Shown: piece after piece, positions 8,899 to 17,181 of the stretch
Layout of the letters: each line of letters starts with the position of its first letter
Position numbering within the stretch: the stretch's first letter is position 1
Assembly (NCBI RefSeq): GCF_033097505.1
Contig: NZ_AP028654.1
Location: forward strand, 946,001 to 1,010,000
Length of the DNA: 64,000 bases
Origin: Helicovermis profundi
GTDB taxonomy: Bacteria > Bacillota > Clostridia > Peptostreptococcales > Acidaminobacteraceae
Reading direction: 5' to 3'
Notes under the pieces: generated by a model
What the model saw: the letters and a program-made list of their open reading frames with translations, nothing else
The model's database searches: none
What the model was told of the DNA's origin: nothing
Made by a program: the position numbers and the translations under genes

Positions 8899-9768
8899 AT
8901 GAAAATTGGTTTTATTGGCGCTGGAAAAGTTGGAACAGCATTTGGTATGTATTTGAAAGAAAATAATTTTGATATATCAGGTTACTTTTCTAAGTCTCTT
9001 AATTCAGCAAAATTAGCAGCAAAATTTACAAATAGCACTTATTTTAATAGTTTAGAAAAAGTGCTGATTGAATCTAAAATTGTTTTTGTTACTACAAATG
9101 ATGATCAAATAATGAATGTAGTAAAAGAAATAAAAAAGTATAGAGAAATAAATGAAAATAAAATATATGTTCACATGAGTGGTTCATTATCTACTAATGT
9201 ATTTGATAGTCTTTTAAAAACTAATTCATCTTTTTATTCAATTCATCCTTTAGCATCTTTTGCTAAAAAAATTGAAAGTGTAAAAAATTTAGAAGATGCT
9301 GTTTTTACTATTGAAGGGCTTAGTAAAAAACATGATGATACTATAGTTATAAATTTAATTAATAAATTAGGAAATAAATATTTTAAGATTGATAAAAACC
9401 AAAAAGTAAAATACCATATGGCAGCATGTATTGCTTCTAATTATCTAGATACTATTTTAGACCTAGCATTAGAAATGTTTTCTTCTATAGGGATTGAAAA
9501 TGAAGAAGGGTTTAATGCCTTAAAGCCGCTAATCTATGGCACTTTAAATAATATTGAGAATTTTGGTACAAAAGAAGCAATTACAGGCCCAATTAGTCGA
9601 GGTGATTATAATACGATAAAATCACATTTAAGTGAAATTAATGATGAAGAATTAAAAAATTTGTATTTAACACTTGGAAGAAGAACCTTAGAAATATCTA
9701 AAAAAAGAAAGTTAAAAGATAAAAATAGTATTGATGAGTTAGAAAAAATTTTAGGAAAGAATTACTAA
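8899..9768 (+). CDS. panG: PanG-type ketopantoate reductase (DUF2520 family)
   Basis: 289 aa with an N-terminal Rossmann NAD(P) fold ([14 protein letters not shown], residues 3-16) and a C-terminal helical DUF2520 domain (about 125-285; includes [10 protein letters not shown] and ITGPISRGD). Proteins of this family were shown in Francisella and Enterococcus to be an alternative ketopantoate reductase, PanG, replacing PanE or IlvC. Its place as first gene of panBCD supports that role: reducing ketopantoate to pantoate with NADPH between the PanB and PanC steps. RBS AAAAGGAG. It is 19 bp upstream of panB. Confidence 0.85.
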   Translation: MKIGFIGAGKVGTAFGMYLKENNFDISGYFSKSLNSAKLAAKFTNSTYFNSLEKVLIESKIVFVTTNDDQIMNVVKEIKKYREINENKIYVHMSGSLSTNVFDSLLKTNSSFYSIHPLASFAKKIESVKNLEDAVFTIEGLSKKHDDTIVINLINKLGNKYFKIDKNQKVKYHMAACIASNYLDTILDLALEMFSSIGIENEEGFNALKPLIYGTLNNIENFGTKEAITGPISRGDYNTIKSHLSEINDEELKNLYLTLGRRTLEISKKRKLKDKNSIDELEKILGKNY

Positions 9769-9787
9769 ATTAATTATGGAGGTTATT

Positions 9788-10624
9788 ATGAAAAACAAGA
9801 AATTTACAAGTACCTCATTTATTAAATCTAAGCAAGAAAAACACATGATTTCAATGCTTACTGCATATGATTATTCAACAGCTAAACTTTTGGATGAAGC
9901 TGGAGTGGATAGTATTTTAGTTGGTGATTCACTTGGTATGGTAATGCTTGGATACGAAAATACTCTTAAAGTAACAATGGAAGATATGATTCATCATACA
10001 AAGGCAGTTAAAAGAGGAGTGAAAAATGCTTTTGTTATTGGTGATATGCCTTTTATGTCATATCATATAAGCACCGAAGAAACGCTAAAAAATGCTGGGC
10101 GATTTATTCAAGAAGCAGGAGCAGATGCTGTAAAATTAGAAGGTGGATACGCGGTAATTGATAAAGTTAAAGCAATAATAAAAGCTCAAATTCCAGTTGT
10201 AGGTCATATTGGTCTGACTCCCCAATCAGTAAATATGTTTGGTGGATTTAAAGTGCAAGGAAAAAGCGAGGAGAATGCTAAAAAGCTTATAGAAGATGCT
10301 TTATTACTTGAAGAAGCAGGTGTTATTGCAATTGTTTTAGAATGTGTTCCTGCCAAACTTGCAAAATTAATTAGTGAAAAACTTAGTATTCCGACCATTG
10401 GAATTGGAGCTGGTAATGGATGTGATGGTCAGGTACTTGTTATACAAGATATGCTTGGAATGTATAGTGATTTTACTCCTAAATTTGTAAAAAAATACGC
10501 AACACTAGGGGATAACATGAAAGAGGCTGTTAGAAATTATATTGAAGAAGTTGAAAACAAGGAATTTCCTAAAGTCGAACATACTTTTTCAATATCTGAC
10601 GAAGTATTAGGCAAATTGTATTAA
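9788..10624 (+). CDS. panB: 3-methyl-2-oxobutanoate hydroxymethyltransferase
   Basis: 278 aa. PanB adds a hydroxymethyl group from methylene-tetrahydrofolate to 2-oxoisovalerate, giving ketopantoate, the first committed step to pantothenate. Conserved segments are [30 protein letters not shown] (metal-binding Asp in VGDS), [24 protein letters not shown] and [18 protein letters not shown] 9788 has RBS TGGAGG; an ATG at 9776 overlaps that RBS and is not used. Normal family length. Second gene of the pan operon. Confidence 0.97.
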   Translation: MKNKKFTSTSFIKSKQEKHMISMLTAYDYSTAKLLDEAGVDSILVGDSLGMVMLGYENTLKVTMEDMIHHTKAVKRGVKNAFVIGDMPFMSYHISTEETLKNAGRFIQEAGADAVKLEGGYAVIDKVKAIIKAQIPVVGHIGLTPQSVNMFGGFKVQGKSEENAKKLIEDALLLEEAGVIAIVLECVPAKLAKLISEKLSIPTIGIGAGNGCDGQVLVIQDMLGMYSDFTPKFVKKYATLGDNMKEAVRNYIEEVENKEFPKVEHTFSISDEVLGKLY

Positions 10625-10675
10625 TATAGAGTAAGCTTTATGGTTCTTAAATAATACTTATGAAAAGGAGCGCAA

Positions 10676-11527
10676 ATGAAAACTATTTCGAAAATTGATG
10701 AATTAAAAGTAGTACTAAGAGAAAAAAAATATAATAAAGAACAAATCGGATTTGTTCCTACAATGGGATTTCTTCACGAAGGTCACGCGTCTTTAGTAAG
10801 AAGAGCTGTTAAGGAGAATGATATTACTGTTGTAAGTATATTTGTTAATCCAACTCAATTTGATAGTAAAGAAGATTTAGAAACTTATCCAAGCGATTTA
10901 AAAAAAGATATAGAATTGCTTAGAGCTTTAGGTGTTAATTATGTATTTACTCCAGATAAAAAAGAAATGTACTCTAAAATGTTTTCCACTTTTGTGGATA
11001 TTGAAGGTGATATTACAAAAAAATTATGCGGAGCATCTAGAGAAGGTCATTTTAAAGGGGTAGCAACTGTTGTAACAAAATTATTTAATATTGTACTTCC
11101 TGATAAAGCGTATTTTGGGCAAAAGGATGCACAACAAGTTGCTGTTATAAGTAGAATGGTGAAAGATCTTAATATGGATGTAGAAATTATTCCATGCCCA
11201 ATTGTAAGAGAAAAAGATGGGTTAGCTCTTAGTTCAAGAAATGTACTACTTAAGGAATCTGAAAGAATTGATGCACTAATACTTTCAAAGTCATTATTTG
11301 AAGCTAAAGAGTTAATTGAATCAGGAGAAAAAGATTCTAAAATTATAAAAAAATATATTGTTGACAAAATAAATACACTAGAGTATGCTAATATCGATTA
11401 TGTTGATGTAGTTAATGCATCAACTCTTGAAGATATTTCACTTATAGAAGGTGAAGTGTTAATCGCACTTGCAGTTTATATAGGAAAACCAAGGCTTATA
11501 GATAATATTAGAATAAGTGTAATATAA
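10676..11527 (+). CDS. panC: Pantothenate synthetase
   Basis: 283 aa. It condenses pantoate and beta-alanine with ATP through a pantoyl-adenylate. The nucleotidyltransferase signature PTMGFLHEGH (residues 28-37), with two ATP-binding His, is intact. So are VSIFVNPTQF, FGQKDAQQ and the KMSKS-like LALSSRNVLL. RBS AAAAGGAG lies 52 bp after panB. Substrates come from panG (pantoate) and panD (beta-alanine) in the same operon. Confidence 0.97.
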   Translation: MKTISKIDELKVVLREKKYNKEQIGFVPTMGFLHEGHASLVRRAVKENDITVVSIFVNPTQFDSKEDLETYPSDLKKDIELLRALGVNYVFTPDKKEMYSKMFSTFVDIEGDITKKLCGASREGHFKGVATVVTKLFNIVLPDKAYFGQKDAQQVAVISRMVKDLNMDVEIIPCPIVREKDGLALSSRNVLLKESERIDALILSKSLFEAKELIESGEKDSKIIKKYIVDKINTLEYANIDYVDVVNASTLEDISLIEGEVLIALAVYIGKPRLIDNIRISVI

Positions 11528-11583
11528 AGAATTAAAATTATCATTATAAAAATAACTACTGAGTATCAATATGAGGTGAAATT

Positions 11584-11967
11584 ATGTTAGTAAATATGTT
11601 TAAAGGTAAAATTCATAGAGCAACGATTACTGAAGCAAATCTTAATTATGTAGGAAGTATTACAATTGATAAAACCCTTATGGATGCATCAGGTATAATC
11701 GCTGGTGAGAGGGTACAAATCGTGGATAATAATAATGGTGCTAGGCTTGAAACCTATGTAATTGAAGGAGAAAAAAATAGTGGCGTTATATGTTTAAATG
11801 GAGCAGCAGCAAGATTAGTTCAGCCTGGTGACAGTTGTATAATTATTTCTTATGCATGGATGGACCAAATGGAAGCCAAAACATTTAAACCTAAAGTAGT
11901 ATTTGTTGATAAAAACAATAAAATTACTGAAACGGATGATCATGAAAATCATGGAGATATTAAATAA
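11584..11967 (+). CDS. panD: Aspartate 1-decarboxylase
   Basis: 127 aa. It makes beta-alanine from aspartate. The self-processing Gly-Ser site is present in NYVGSITID (Gly23-Ser24), where cleavage gives the pyruvoyl group, and the catalytic region LNGAAARL is also present. RBS ATGAGGTG. Last gene of the pan operon, followed by a terminator. With panG, panB and panC the cluster encodes the whole route from oxoisovalerate and aspartate to pantothenate. Confidence 0.96.
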   Translation: MLVNMFKGKIHRATITEANLNYVGSITIDKTLMDASGIIAGERVQIVDNNNGARLETYVIEGEKNSGVICLNGAAARLVQPGDSCIIISYAWMDQMEAKTFKPKVVFVDKNNKITETDDHENHGDIK

Positions 11968-12006
11968 AAAAATGTGATGAATAAATTAGAAGATTTGTAA
12001 ATAAAG

Positions 12007-12040
12007 TAAAGAACTATTATAATAGTTCTTTATTTTATTT
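12007..12040 (+). terminator. Terminator of the pan operon
   Basis: TAAAGAACTATT pairs with AATAGTTCTTTA, followed by a T-rich run. Confidence 0.85.
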
Positions 12041-12154
12041 ACAAAAAAAATGATTTAGATTGAAATATTAGTACATAAGTTTATTGAATTAAAAGATTTA
12101 GAATTGCTACAAAACTAAGAATAATAAAAAAAACTATAAAATAAAATTTATATA

Positions 12155-12183
12155 TTGAAAAAATAAATAACTAATGTTATGAT
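12155..12183 (+). promoter_or_regulatory. rbsR promoter
   Basis: TTGAAA at 12155-12160, a 17-nt spacer and TATGAT at 12178-12183. The operator at 12186-12198 follows at once, so repressor binding would cover the transcription start region. Confidence 0.65.
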
Positions 12184-12185
12184 TA

Positions 12186-12198
12186 GTTAAACGTTTAC
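12186..12198 (+). promoter_or_regulatory. LacI-family (RbsR) operator upstream of rbsR
   Basis: GTTAAACGTTTAC, a near-perfect palindrome with the CG centre typical of LacI-family operators. Its exact reverse complement occurs upstream of rbsK at 13356-13368. This suggests autoregulation of rbsR. Confidence 0.8.
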
Positions 12199-12215
12199 CT
12201 TATAAGGATGATAAT

Positions 12216-13217
12216 ATGAAAATAACAATTAAAGATATAGCAAAATTAGCAGATGTTTCTACTGCAACAGTTTCTAAAATTGTGAATAATAAAGATCAAA
12301 GTATTTCTTCTGCAACAAGAGAAAAAGTTAAAAGCATTATTGAAGAATACAATTATGTGCCAAATAGAATTGCATCTTCAATGATAACTAAAAAAACTAA
12401 TTCAATAGGCTTAATTATACCTGATATAGCCAATCCATTTTTTCCTGAACTTGCAAGAGGAGCAGAAGATATGGCCAATAAAAATGGTTATAATATTATA
12501 TTATGTAATTCAGATAACGATTTAAGCAAAGAAGATTCATATATAGAAATGCTTCAAGAAAAAATGGTTGACGGAATTATTTTTACTTCATCTAGTAGAC
12601 GTAGTAGTGTTTCAAATACACTTAAGAAACTACATATTCCAATAATTACAGTTGATAGAGAGATAGAAGATTTAAAAAGTAATTGCAGGATCAAAGTTAA
12701 AAATAGAGAAGGTGCTTTTGAAGCTGTAAGTTATATGATTAGTAGAGGCTATAAAAAAATAGTAAACTTAGCTGGACCAATGACTTCAAAGCCATCAAAA
12801 GATAGACTTGAAGGTTATATCGAAGCCTTGGTAAAAAATAATTTAGTAGTAGATGAAAAATATATAATTGAAGGTAGTTTTACATCTGAATGGGGTTATA
12901 AAGGAATACTAGATATAATTAGAAAAAAATTAGAATTCGATAGTGTATTTTGTGGAAATGATTTAATTGCACTTGGAGTTTTAAAGGGATTAAGAGAAAA
13001 TGGATTAAATGTACCAAAGGATATTGGAGTAGTGGGCTTTGATGATATTTATATGGCTACTATGATTGATACTGAGTTAACAACTGTAAGACAACCCAAT
13101 TATCAAATGGGATATAAAGCAGCTCAGCTTCTTATAAATATGCTTGAAAACAAACACTATATAGATAAAGAATATATTCTAGATACAAAATTAATAATTA
13201 GAAAAACTACTAGATAA
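12216..13217 (+). CDS. rbsR: LacI-family transcriptional repressor, ribose regulator
   Basis: 333 aa. The N-terminal helix-turn-helix ITIKDIAKLADVSTATVSKIVNN (2-24) and hinge (YVPNRIASSM) are classic LacI family. The C-terminal half is a periplasmic-binding-protein-like fold for the sugar effector (GLIIPDIANPFFPELARGAED, VDREIED, FCGNDLIALGVL, VVGFDDI, TVRQPNYQMG). It is followed by rbsKDACB, and both promoters carry the same operator, so it most likely represses the ribose operon until ribose or a phosphorylated form binds. A repeat element overlaps its stop codon, separating it from rbsK. Confidence 0.9.
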   Translation: MKITIKDIAKLADVSTATVSKIVNNKDQSISSATREKVKSIIEEYNYVPNRIASSMITKKTNSIGLIIPDIANPFFPELARGAEDMANKNGYNIILCNSDNDLSKEDSYIEMLQEKMVDGIIFTSSSRRSSVSNTLKKLHIPIITVDREIEDLKSNCRIKVKNREGAFEAVSYMISRGYKKIVNLAGPMTSKPSKDRLEGYIEALVKNNLVVDEKYIIEGSFTSEWGYKGILDIIRKKLEFDSVFCGNDLIALGVLKGLRENGLNVPKDIGVVGFDDIYMATMIDTELTTVRQPNYQMGYKAAQLLINMLENKHYIDKEYILDTKLIIRKTTR

Positions 13218-13269
13218 ATGAATTTCTTGGATTCAGAGGGAGTATTAGAACTCTAAGGCATCGGATAAA
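13214..13269 (-). repeat. Short copy (D) of the hairpin-rich repeat family
   Basis: 56 bp keeping both conserved ends of the family (ATAAATGAATTTCTTG at one end, GGCATCGGATAAA at the other), with about 80 bp of the centre missing. It begins at the rbsR stop codon. Opposite orientation to copies at 37262 and 49871. Confidence 0.85.
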
Positions 13270-13347
13270 TTTTTTCTTCGCTGGGAGTTTATTTATAATG
13301 TGCTTAATAAATATTAAGTTATTAAATTTAAAGGAATGGGCGTAGAT

Positions 13348-13377
13348 TTGTCTAGGTAAACGTTTAACTAATAGACT
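13348..13377 (+). promoter_or_regulatory. rbsKDACB promoter with operator in the spacer
   Basis: TTGTCT at 13348-13353 and TAGACT at 13372-13377 with an 18-nt spacer. The operator GTAAACGTTTAAC (13356-13368) lies inside the spacer, a position that would block RNA polymerase binding. Confidence 0.6.
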
Positions 13378-13399
13378 TATTTTAGATTTGGAGGTTAAA

Positions 13400-14317
13400 T
13401 TGAAAAATATTTTGGTATTGGGCAGTCTAAATATGGATTTGGTTACTAGTGTTCAACATACACCTAAAATTGGAGAAACCATTTTTGGTGATAAATTAGC
13501 ATTTATTCCAGGTGGAAAAGGAGCAAATCAAGCAGTTGCACTTGGAAAACTTGGTGCAAATGTTGAAATTATAGGAATGATTGGTGGAGATGAGTATGGA
13601 GAAATTTTAAGAAAAAATCTGAATAAATTTAATGTCTTAAATAATAATATTTTATATTCTAAAAATAATACTACAGGAATAGCTTTTATTATGGTCAACA
13701 ATTCTGGTGATAACTCTATTGTAGTTATTTCAGGAGCAAATGAAGATTTTAAAAGTGATAGGATTAAAAATGAGTGGTTTATAAATAAAGATATAGTTGT
13801 ATCGCAGTTAGAAATACCCATTGAAACTGTTAACGAAGCTTTTAGTTTAGCTAAACAAAATGGGTGCTATACAGTTTTAAATCCAGCACCTGCATTAAAT
13901 CTTCCAGATTCACTTCTTAGAAATACAGATATTATAATTCCAAATGAAACTGAATTTGAGATTTTAACTGGAATTAGATATACAGATAATGATGATATTA
14001 TAGAAGGCTCAAAAATTTTATTTGATAAAGGTGTTAAAGAAATTCTTGTAACACTTGGTGAAAAAGGAGCAATTTATTTAAGTAAAGAAAGGGTAATTCA
14101 AGTAAATAGTTATATGGTAGATGCGGTTGATACAACTGCAGCAGGAGATAGTTTTATTGCGGGAGTCGTATTTTATATTTCTATAGGTAAAAATATTGAA
14201 GAAGCATTAGAATTTGCGAGTAAAGTTGCTGCAATAACAGTATCAAGAAAGGGTGCTCAAACTTCTCTTGCATCTTTTAAAGAAGTTGAAAAATATAAAG
14301 GAGTGAAAAGGGCGTGA
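13400..14317 (+). CDS. rbsK: Ribokinase
   Basis: 305 aa from a TTG start at 13400, chosen because TTGGAGG lies 5 nt upstream; the TTG at 13388 overlaps that RBS. PfkB-family kinase phosphorylating ribose at O5. Signature 1 is GGKGANQAVALGKLGA (about 39-54). Signature 2, usually DTTGAGD, reads DTTAAGDSFIAG (about 248-259) with the catalytic Asp retained; the first Gly is replaced by Ala, a mild variant. First gene of rbsKDACB; it overlaps rbsD by 4 nt. Confidence 0.95.
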   Translation: MKNILVLGSLNMDLVTSVQHTPKIGETIFGDKLAFIPGGKGANQAVALGKLGANVEIIGMIGGDEYGEILRKNLNKFNVLNNNILYSKNNTTGIAFIMVNNSGDNSIVVISGANEDFKSDRIKNEWFINKDIVVSQLEIPIETVNEAFSLAKQNGCYTVLNPAPALNLPDSLLRNTDIIIPNETEFEILTGIRYTDNDDIIEGSKILFDKGVKEILVTLGEKGAIYLSKERVIQVNSYMVDAVDTTAAGDSFIAGVVFYISIGKNIEEALEFASKVAAITVSRKGAQTSLASFKEVEKYKGVKRA

Positions 14318-14721
14318 AAAAAGGAATACTATTAAATTCAGAAATCTCATATGTAATTTCTAAACTTGGTCACACAGATTTTATTACAATTTCAGATGCT
14401 GGGCTCCCAATTGATGAAAAAGTAAAAAGAATTGACCTTGCTTTGAAAAAAGGTATACCTTCATTTATAGAAGTTTTAGATACTTTGTTAAATGAAATAG
14501 TTATAGAAAAAATTGTTCTAGCTAAAGAAATAAAAACTCAGAATATAGAAGTCTATAATAAGATTATTGAACGTATTAATTTTGAAAATAAAGATATTAA
14601 AATTGAATTTGTAAGTCATGAAAAATTTAAAGAAATAAATAAAGAATCTAAAGCAGTTATAAGAACAGGAGAATTTTCGCCATATGCAAATATTATTATT
14701 AAATCAGGAGTAAGTTTTTAG
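14314..14721 (+). CDS. rbsD: D-ribose pyranase
   Basis: 135 aa. It interconverts beta-pyranose and beta-furanose ribose so that the kinase receives its substrate form. The catalytic-site sequence LGHTDFITISDAGLPI (18-33), with the conserved His, and the C-terminal RTGEFSPYANIIIKSGV are intact. GTG start overlapping the rbsK stop (GTGA), so translation is coupled. Confidence 0.95.
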   Translation: MKKGILLNSEISYVISKLGHTDFITISDAGLPIDEKVKRIDLALKKGIPSFIEVLDTLLNEIVIEKIVLAKEIKTQNIEVYNKIIERINFENKDIKIEFVSHEKFKEINKESKAVIRTGEFSPYANIIIKSGVSF

Positions 14722-14731
14722 TGAGGTTACT

Positions 14732-16237
14732 ATGAATGATAAAATTTTAGAAATGAGGTCAGTAATAAAAACTTTTCCCGGAGTTATTGCACTCGATAAT
14801 GTTCATCTCAATGTATATAAAGGTAAAGTAATGGCACTTTTAGGGGAAAATGGAGCCGGAAAATCAACCTTAATGAAAATTCTCTCTGGCGTTTATAAAA
14901 AGACTAGTGGTGATATTTATTTTAAAGGAAAAAAAATTGAGGTTAATTCTCCAAAAGATGCTCAAAGTATTGGAATTGCAATAATTCATCAAGAATTAAA
15001 TTTAATTGAAGAACTTTCAATAGGAGAAAATATATTTCTAGGTAGAGAGCCTAGAAAATACTTGAACCTTGTAGATTTTCCAAAACTTTTTAATGAATCT
15101 AAAATTCTTTTAGAGAGCCTGGGAATTAATGAAAATCCGAAATCGAAATTATCAGAATTAAGTATAGGTAAGAAGCAAATGATCGAAATTGCAAAAGCTT
15201 TATCAGTTGAAGCTGAACTTATTATTATGGATGAACCAACTGACGCATTAACTGATAAAGAAACTGAAAGTTTATTTAAAGTAATTAATAAATTAATTGA
15301 AAAGGGAAAATCAATAGTGTATATTTCTCATAGATTAAAAGAAATATTTGAAATGTGTGATGATGTAACTGTTATTAGAGATGGTAAATTTATTGCAGAA
15401 AGTAAAGTTTCTGATATTGATGAAGAAAAATTGATTGAAATGATGGTGGGAAGAAAACTTTCAGAGCAGTATCCATATTTAAAACAAGAACTTGGTAAAG
15501 TTATATTTGAAGTTAAAAATTTAAACAATAAGTTTATACATGAAATAAATTTTAATTTGAAAAAGGGAGAAATTCTTGGAGTATCAGGTCTTATGGGCTC
15601 TGGAAGAACAGAGCTTGCTAAAACAATTTATGGTGCTATTGATAAAAAAAAAGGTAGTATATTAGTTGATGGAAAAGAAATATTAATTAATTCAGAAAAG
15701 GATGCTATTTTGTCTGGTATAACATATGTATCTGAAGACAGAAAGAAAGATGGTTTAGTTCTTGGAATGAATGTAAAGGAAAATATATCATTATCATCAC
15801 TAAAAAATATTTCTAAATTTAATATAATTGATAAAAAAAGAGAAATTGAAGAATCAAATAATTACGTAGAAAAAATATCAATTAAAACTCCATCAATAAA
15901 TCAAAAATTAAAAAATTTAAGTGGAGGAAATCAACAGAAGGTTAGTATTGCAAAAAGTTTATTAACTAACCCTAAAATATTAATTTTAGATGAACCAACA
16001 AGAGGTGTTGATGTTGGAGCAAAAAAAGAAATATATGATTTGATCAATGTGTTTAAAAAAGAAGGAATGAGCATTATTATGATTTCATCTGAAATTCCAG
16101 AAATACTTGGCATGTGTGATAGGGTAATGGTCATGTCGGAAGGTAAAATTGCAGGTTTTATAAATAGAAAAAATGCTAATTCAGAAAATATTATTAAATT
16201 AGCAATTGGATATAAGGAGGAAAATAATGAAGCTTAA
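14732..16237 (+). CDS. rbsA: Ribose ABC transporter, tandem ATP-binding subunit
   Basis: 501 aa with two ABC cassettes. The first has a normal Walker A (GENGAGKST, about 37-45), signature LSIGKKQ and Walker B LIIMDEPTDALTD. The second has the degenerate P-loop GLMGSGRTE usual for sugar importers, but an intact signature (LSGGNQQ) and Walker B LILDEPTRGVDVG. Drives import through RbsC. The gene is 10 bp after rbsD and overlaps rbsC by 11 nt. Confidence 0.95.
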   Translation: MNDKILEMRSVIKTFPGVIALDNVHLNVYKGKVMALLGENGAGKSTLMKILSGVYKKTSGDIYFKGKKIEVNSPKDAQSIGIAIIHQELNLIEELSIGENIFLGREPRKYLNLVDFPKLFNESKILLESLGINENPKSKLSELSIGKKQMIEIAKALSVEAELIIMDEPTDALTDKETESLFKVINKLIEKGKSIVYISHRLKEIFEMCDDVTVIRDGKFIAESKVSDIDEEKLIEMMVGRKLSEQYPYLKQELGKVIFEVKNLNNKFIHEINFNLKKGEILGVSGLMGSGRTELAKTIYGAIDKKKGSILVDGKEILINSEKDAILSGITYVSEDRKKDGLVLGMNVKENISLSSLKNISKFNIIDKKREIEESNNYVEKISIKTPSINQKLKNLSGGNQQKVSIAKSLLTNPKILILDEPTRGVDVGAKKEIYDLINVFKKEGMSIIMISSEIPEILGMCDRVMVMSEGKIAGFINRKNANSENIIKLAIGYKEENNEA

Positions 16238-17168
16238 ATTTAAAGAAAATATATCAAAATATCAATCTATAATTGGTTTGCTTATATTTTCAATTATTAT
16301 TTCTTTCCTAAATGATAGGTTTTTAACTGTTTCAAATATTTTTAATATATTAAGGCAAACTTCAATAAATTCCGTGATTGCAGCTGGAATGACATTCGTT
16401 ATTTTAACGGGTGGAATTGATTTATCAGTAGGATCTACACTTGCTTTTAGTGGAGCAATAGCAGCGTTTTTAGTAGGAAGTGGAATGAATCCTTTTATAG
16501 CCGTTATAGCGGCACTATTTTTAGGTATGGTTATAGGAGCATTTAATGGTGTTGTTATAGCAAAAGGGAAACTTCAGCCTTTTATTGTTACTCTAGCTAC
16601 TATGACAATCATAAGAGGAGCTGTTCTTGTATTTACAAAAGGTAGACCAATTAGTACAGGATATGAAAAAAATGCGGATTTTTATTCTAAAATTGGAAGT
16701 GGTTATTTTCTTGGTATTCCAAATCCAATAATAATAATGATAATTGTGTTCATAGTTGGATATTTTATTCTTAAAAATACAACAATAGGCAGATATGTAT
16801 ATGCCCTAGGAGGCAATGAAGAAGCTACAAAACTCTCAGGAGTAAATACAGATAGGGTTAAAATATTTGTATATGCAATGAGTGGATTTTTTGCAGCTCT
16901 TGGAGGAATTATTATAACCGCTAGACTTTCAAGTGCACAGCCTACGGCAGGTACAGGGTATGAACTTGACGCTATAGCTGCCGTAGTTTTAGGTGGAACT
17001 TCACTTTCGGGAGGATTTGGTTCAATACTTGGGACAATAATAGGTGCGCTAATTATTGGAATTCTTAATAATTCTCTTAACTTAATGAACGTAAGTTCAT
17101 ATTATCAGCTTCTAGTTAAAGGACTGGTAATATTAATTGCAGTAATGATAGATAGAAAACAAAAATAA
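16227..17168 (+). CDS. rbsC: Ribose ABC transporter permease
   Basis: 313 aa from ATG 16227, chosen because AAGGAGG lies 6 nt upstream; an earlier in-frame ATG at 16206 has no RBS. Polytopic BPD_transp_2 permease: VIAAGMTFVILTGGIDLSVGS (about 47-67) and the C-terminal EAA-like loop (LDAIAAVVLGGTSLSGGFGSILGT) are typical of RbsC. About eight to ten membrane helices. Translation is coupled to rbsA by overlap. Confidence 0.95.
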   Translation: MKLKFKENISKYQSIIGLLIFSIIISFLNDRFLTVSNIFNILRQTSINSVIAAGMTFVILTGGIDLSVGSTLAFSGAIAAFLVGSGMNPFIAVIAALFLGMVIGAFNGVVIAKGKLQPFIVTLATMTIIRGAVLVFTKGRPISTGYEKNADFYSKIGSGYFLGIPNPIIIMIIVFIVGYFILKNTTIGRYVYALGGNEEATKLSGVNTDRVKIFVYAMSGFFAALGGIIITARLSSAQPTAGTGYELDAIAAVVLGGTSLSGGFGSILGTIIGALIIGILNNSLNLMNVSSYYQLLVKGLVILIAVMIDRKQK

Positions 17169-17181
17169 GGAGGAATAGAAA

